Positions 20,933 to 24,509 of a DNA stretch of 24,509 nucleotides are shown here, in pieces. Position numbers and translations under genes: made by a program. The notes below the pieces were generated by a model that saw only the letters and a program-made list of their open reading frames with translations, ran no database searches and was not told the DNA's origin. Each line of letters opens with the position of its first letter. The first letter of the stretch is position 1. The DNA is from JBKPDV01 sp046728075 (GTDB lineage: Bacteria; Acidobacteriota; Thermoanaerobaculia; UBA5066; Gp7-AA6): positions 1 to 24,509 of the forward strand of contig JBKPDV010000240.1 of NCBI GenBank assembly GCA_046728075.1, written 5' to 3'.

Positions 20933-21103
20933 GAGGCTCGGTGACGCTGGTTACGACAAGACGCTTTTCTGCGAGGGCACCCCGGCGTCGGGCCGCCTCC
21001 CGAGTCGGCACGCTCCGGCCCGGCCGCGATGGCAAGAACCGGGCCCGCGCTGGAACAGGCACCAGCCGTGAAAGGCTGTCGCGTAACTCCCCGTTGCAGC
21101 GAT

Positions 21104-21156
21104 TTCGCGAGCGGCCGCCCGGGACAATCTTCCTTCGGGCTCGCGAAGGCGGCCGC
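21104..21156. repeat. Two crossing inverted repeats
   Basis: TTCGCGAGC (21104-21112) is complementary to GCTCGCGAA (21139-21147), and GCGGCCGCC (21111-21119) to GGCGGCCGC (21148-21156). The order A-B-A'-B' means the stems cross, so they would form a pseudoknot or exclude each other. It lies downstream of amrS. Confidence 0.7.
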
Positions 21157-21214
21157 GTGGTCCCGCAGGGAACGCCGCAGGGCCGGGGCCCTTTGTTAGC
21201 GGAGGGGTAAACGG

Positions 21215-22333
21215 CTAGATCACCGGCAGCGGGATGCCGTGCGTCTTTGTCGAACCCTCGACCTTCGCGTCCCAGCGTCCGGGAAGCTTGTAGCCGCACT
21301 CGGGGCAGGCCCCTCCCTCCAGCCGGTTGGCGAGAACACGAAACCCGAAACGCTCGATCACCGTCGCGCGGCATTCGGGGCAGCGCGTGTTCTCCCACTT
21401 GCCGACGCGCCCGGGCACATTGCCCGCGTAGACGAAGCGCAGCCCCTCCTCGGCTCCGATCTCCGCCGCGCGCACGATCTTGGAGGCCGGAGTGGCGCCG
21501 CGGTCGTTCATCTTGTAATCGGGGTGGAAGGCGGTGACGTGCCACGGGATGTCCTTCGAGATCGACGCGATGTAGCTCGCCGCGCGGCGCAGCTCCTCCT
21601 CCGAGTCGTTGAAACCCGGAATGACGAGAGTGAGAACTTCGAGCCAGATTCCGCGCTCGAAAACCAACCGGATCGTGTCCAGCACGTTTGCGAGAACGCC
21701 GCCCAGCTCTCGATAGTGTTTGTCGTCCATCGACTTCAGGTCGATCTTGTAGAAATCGATCCACGGCCGGATGTAGTCGATGACCTGCGGTGTTCCGTTC
21801 CCGTTGGAGACATAACCCGTGTAGAGGCCGCGTTTCTTGGCCTCCTGAAAAACGGCGACCGCCCACTCCGAGGTGATGAGCGGCTCGTTGTATGTCGAGA
21901 CAACAGTCGGGGCGCCCGCCTTTCCCGCCAGGTCGGCCAGCAGCCCGGGCTCGACATCCCGCGGCGCGCCAACCGCCGCCGGGTCGCGAATGGACTGGGA
22001 GGTGAACCAATTCTGGCAGTAGGCGCAGTGGAGGTCACAGCCGAGCATTCCGAAGGAGAGCGCGTCCGAGCCGGGCAAGGCATGGAAGAAGGGCTTCTTC
22101 TCGATCGGGTCGCACTGAAGCGCGCCGACGTAACCCCAAGGCACGCGCAGAACGCCTCCCTGGTTGTACCGCACACGGCAGACGCCTTCACGCCCTTCCG
22201 GGATCGGACAGCGATGGCCACAGGCGTAGCACTTCAGGCGGCCGTCCGGGAGCCGCCCGACCAGCTCGGGAGCGCCAGGCGCAGTCCGTTGCGCCAGGAT
22301 CGAAGCGACGGGTGAGGCTTGGGACGGCGACAT
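21215..22333 (-). CDS. amrS: AmmeMemoRadiSam system radical SAM enzyme
   Basis: 372 residues from the ATG; a GTG 36 bases upstream is an alternative start. The N-terminal zinc-type motif has Cys35, Cys38, Cys42 and Cys52 (CYACGHRCPIPEGREGVC). The radical SAM cluster is Cys99, Cys103 and Cys106 (CDLHCAYCQNW). STYNEPLITSEWAV, YVSNGNGTPQVIDYI and YKIDLKSMDDKHYREL follow along the barrel, and a second cysteine pair set (CPECRA and CPECGYKL) forms a C-terminal ribbon. These match the family that co-occurs with AMMECR1 and Memo proteins. Neither partner is in the window. The reaction is not established. Divergent from the beta-propeller gene. Confidence 0.92.
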   Translation of the reverse strand: MSPSQASPVASILAQRTAPGAPELVGRLPDGRLKCYACGHRCPIPEGREGVCRVRYNQGGVLRVPWGYVGALQCDPIEKKPFFHALPGSDALSFGMLGCDLHCAYCQNWFTSQSIRDPAAVGAPRDVEPGLLADLAGKAGAPTVVSTYNEPLITSEWAVAVFQEAKKRGLYTGYVSNGNGTPQVIDYIRPWIDFYKIDLKSMDDKHYRELGGVLANVLDTIRLVFERGIWLEVLTLVIPGFNDSEEELRRAASYIASISKDIPWHVTAFHPDYKMNDRGATPASKIVRAAEIGAEEGLRFVYAGNVPGRVGKWENTRCPECRATVIERFGFRVLANRLEGGACPECGYKLPGRWDAKVEGSTKTHGIPLPVI

Positions 22334-22413
22334 GTGCTTAAGACCTTCGATCAACGATAACTCGTTCACTCGACCGGAAATGCCGTCCGGAACCCGTGCG
22401 TTATCATCCGCCG

Positions 22414-24509
22414 ATGTCCCTTCGCCGCAACCCTTTGGGCCGAATCGCTGTCTTTTCGGCCCTGCTCGGCCTGCCTTGCCTTGCCTCCGCCCAGACCACG
22501 ACCGTGCCCGCCGGAACCCTGCGATCGACAGACAACTCCCGCCTCGTCACCGGGGTACGCATCGAACCTCGGCCCGATGGAAGTGTCTGGTTTCTCATCC
22601 CCTTGAACGACCGGATCGTCCAGCTGCAGCCCGACGGAGTGACGTTCAAGCAATGGCAGATCCGGCAGGACAAGGACCTGGGCGCCAACCCCGTGGACTT
22701 CGAGATCGACGGCGACATCATTTGGTTTATCGAGAATGGCGAGAGCCTGATCGACCCCGGCTACTCGGCCCTGGGCCGTCTGGACACCGTGACCGGACAG
22801 CTCCGGGAATGGGCGGTCCCCGGCGGCAAACCGGCCGGATTCTGGCGCGCGCCGGACGGAGAAACGGTGTGGATCCCGCAGTCCAATGGCCGCCTCCAAT
22901 CCCTGAACCTGACAACGCTTCAAGTGATCGATTACCGATCGACAAAGACTTTCGCCTACTCCGACGTCGTCTACGGGGCCGACGGAGCCCTCTGGATGGC
23001 GGATTTCGGCGACAACCGCATCGTCCGCTACGAGCCGGGAGCCGCTTCGGAGACCTCCTGGACTTTCTTCGATCCCAACATCGCACGCCTCAACCCATCG
23101 CAGATTCAGTTCGACGCGGATGGAAAACTCTGGATCTCGGAGCTGTCGGGCGGCCGGATGGATCGCTTCGACCCGGCCACGGGCTTTCTGGCCGAGTTTG
23201 GCGGGTTCAACATCCCGATCCACTTCGATATCTTCAACGGCAGGATCTACGTCTCGGAGGCGACGGGAGCCAACGGAACCGTCGTCGTCCTCGACCCCTC
23301 GCTCGCCACGGTCGGCGCCGAGGCGCTCCCCTCCGAGACTCTTCAGGTCAATTTCACGATCAACCATCTCCCGACGAAAGTCCTGGACTCCACGATCACC
23401 CCGACCAACTTCACGACCACCGTCACCACGATTGCCAATGCGGACCTGACCGTCAACTCGGGTGGGGCCGGTCTTCTCCGCACGCAATTCCCCGCGACGA
23501 ATGCCTTCGGTATCTCCGCTGTCGGCGGCGGGGTGTGGGTCGGCTCCAGCGGCAACCTCGTGCGGCTTACCCTCCAGAACATCGGCACCCCGGCGGACCT
23601 GACCGTTCCAGTCGCCGCCGAGTTCGGCGTCTCGCCCGGCGAGCGGATTCGCGTCGATGTGACTCTGTTCAACCAGGGAGGCTCTCCCATCTCGGGCGAC
23701 GCCTTGTTCCTTCTCTCGCCGGCAGTTTTCCCCCCGGACACCACCTTCACCCTCAACCCGGGTCAGACGATGGTGCTGACGGACGCCTTCGGAGCCGTCT
23801 CGAGCAACCGCGGGCTGACGCTCGGACCCGTCCGTCTGCGTGTGACCTCGGGAACGGCGACCGACCTGGTGGCTTCCGTGCGAACCGCTCGGATCGCCGA
23901 CGACGGTTCCTCTTTCGGCTTCGCCCTGCCGGCGCTCTCCAGCGGCCAGCTGCTCGGCGCCGGATCTTCCGGGACGCTATTCACTGACCCCCGGGATGGG
24001 ACCGCTTCCATACTCGGAATCTTTTCCGTGGCCGCCTCGAATGTGACTGCGACGCTGCTTGCGCCCGACGGAACCATCCGCGGCAGTCGGGTCTTTGTTC
24101 TCGATTCGAATATTTCGGGGGAGTTCAATCCGGCCGCTTCCGCGTTTGGAGTTTCGCCGGAGGCCGGTGACGTCGTTCGCCTGACCGTCAACTCCGGTTC
24201 GATCCAGTCCTACATCAACGTGCTCGACACGGGGACGAGCGACGTGGCGACATCGCTCCCGGTGGCGGCCCGCAACGTCTCCATCTTTCCCAGCATGGGT
24301 GAGATCGTCGGTCAGTCCCGCAGCTACGTCTCCGATCTCTTTCTCTCCAATCCCGATTCCGGCAGCCCGGCCCACATAACGGTGACCTTCGTTCCACTCA
24401 ACTCTCCCTTCAGCGACCTGATGTCAACATCCGTCACGCTCGCCCCGGGCGAGAGCCGCGTGATCCCCGACGTGCTGACTGCTCTCTTCCCGATCATGCA
24501 GGGTCAGGG
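22414..24509 (+). CDS. Secreted beta-propeller protein (virginiamycin B lyase-like), partial
   Basis: At least 698 residues; the frame runs off the window. It starts MSLRRNPLGRIAVFSALLGL with a signal peptide ending CLASAQ. Residues ~30-300 carry propeller-type repeats (PDGSVWFLIPLNDRIVQ, GDIIWFIENGES, ADGALWMADFGDNRIVRY, ADGKLWISELSGGRMDRF), similar to the Vgb/NHL streptogramin-lyase group. That is a structural resemblance; the family is often not a real lyase. From ~375 on it is beta-rich and Ser/Thr-rich, with immunoglobulin-like segments (VSPGERIRVDVTLFNQGGSP, LAPGESRVIPDVLTA). It is likely an outer-surface or periplasmic protein. No good ribosome site is visible. Confidence 0.88.
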   Translation, partial: MSLRRNPLGRIAVFSALLGLPCLASAQTTTVPAGTLRSTDNSRLVTGVRIEPRPDGSVWFLIPLNDRIVQLQPDGVTFKQWQIRQDKDLGANPVDFEIDGDIIWFIENGESLIDPGYSALGRLDTVTGQLREWAVPGGKPAGFWRAPDGETVWIPQSNGRLQSLNLTTLQVIDYRSTKTFAYSDVVYGADGALWMADFGDNRIVRYEPGAASETSWTFFDPNIARLNPSQIQFDADGKLWISELSGGRMDRFDPATGFLAEFGGFNIPIHFDIFNGRIYVSEATGANGTVVVLDPSLATVGAEALPSETLQVNFTINHLPTKVLDSTITPTNFTTTVTTIANADLTVNSGGAGLLRTQFPATNAFGISAVGGGVWVGSSGNLVRLTLQNIGTPADLTVPVAAEFGVSPGERIRVDVTLFNQGGSPISGDALFLLSPAVFPPDTTFTLNPGQTMVLTDAFGAVSSNRGLTLGPVRLRVTSGTATDLVASVRTARIADDGSSFGFALPALSSGQLLGAGSSGTLFTDPRDGTASILGIFSVAASNVTATLLAPDGTIRGSRVFVLDSNISGEFNPAASAFGVSPEAGDVVRLTVNSGSIQSYINVLDTGTSDVATSLPVAARNVSIFPSMGEIVGQSRSYVSDLFLSNPDSGSPAHITVTFVPLNSPFSDLMSTSVTLAPGESRVIPDVLTALFPIMQGQ

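Larger units (their letters stand above)
20745..21214. other. 470-bp gap without a recognisable gene
   Basis: It lies between the DUF1800 start and the amrS stop. No frame here looks like a protein. It contains a stack of predicted RNA helices ending in a plus-strand T-run (20799-20932), a small hairpin CAGCC/GGCTG at 21063-21078, and two crossing inverted repeats (21104-21156). The DUF1800 promoter must lie in the left part, but I could not identify one confidently. Confidence 0.6.

Noticed and set aside
20745..21214. tmRNA, RNase P RNA or SRP RNA in the long gap
   Set aside because: None of the conserved blocks I know for these RNAs is present on either strand.
22334..22369. GTG-started extension of amrS by 12 residues
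   Set aside because: No ribosome site before the GTG; the ATG has AAGG ten bases upstream, although the choice remains open.

Overview
The window is GC-rich bacterial chromosome with ordinary housekeeping content and an unusual set of intergenic repeats. Three traits suggest Acidobacteriota, possibly a Thermoanaerobaculia-like lineage. They are a class-B (Bacillus-type) succinate dehydrogenase, a secreted subtilase with the 'CRLLDTR' C-terminal domain common in that phylum, and a DUF1800/DUF1501 pair. This placement is an inference; no rRNA, tRNA or phylogenetic marker alignment was available.

Layout. 1-1725 (minus): sucC then sucD, the latter cut by the window edge. 1832-3700 (plus): a secreted S8 peptidase lying inside the TCA-cycle cluster. 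3716-8435 (minus, transcribed right to left): mdh, sdhC, sdhA, an S23-type four-helix-bundle gene, sdhB. 8546-9795 (plus): a second, divergent S23-like gene, a small membrane-anchored protein and a hotdog thioesterase. 9954-10406 (minus): a histone-H1-like basic/acidic protein. 10557-12549 (plus): a PH-like membrane protein and an RhlB-like DEAD-box helicase. 12705-17893 (minus): an aldo/keto reductase, a short Rho factor and a large DUF4388 protein. 18052-20744 (minus): DUF1800 and DUF1501. 20745-21214: a structured, apparently non-coding gap. 21215-22333 (minus): the radical SAM protein AmrS. 22414-end (plus): a secreted beta-propeller protein cut by the edge.

mdh, sdhCAB and sucCD supply consecutive TCA steps from succinyl-CoA to succinate, fumarate and (through malate) oxaloacetate. 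Fumarase is not in the window.

The most unusual signal is a family of short tandem repeats between genes. Each array has a 7-bp unit, but the unit sequence differs from locus to locus. At five loci the arrays form two facing arms with complementary units, so the RNA could fold into a long hairpin. Nearly all touch or lie within a few bases of a stop codon. At one locus, between sdhA and sdhB, the two arms (five units each) flank a complete S23 four-helix-bundle gene. That is the architecture of the intervening sequences (IVS) known from 23S rRNA genes, here in a protein operon. Removing the element on paper leaves sdhA with its stop codon and sdhB with its ribosome-binding site. I propose an IVS-like mobile or RNA-processed element with small 'solo' hairpin relatives nearby.
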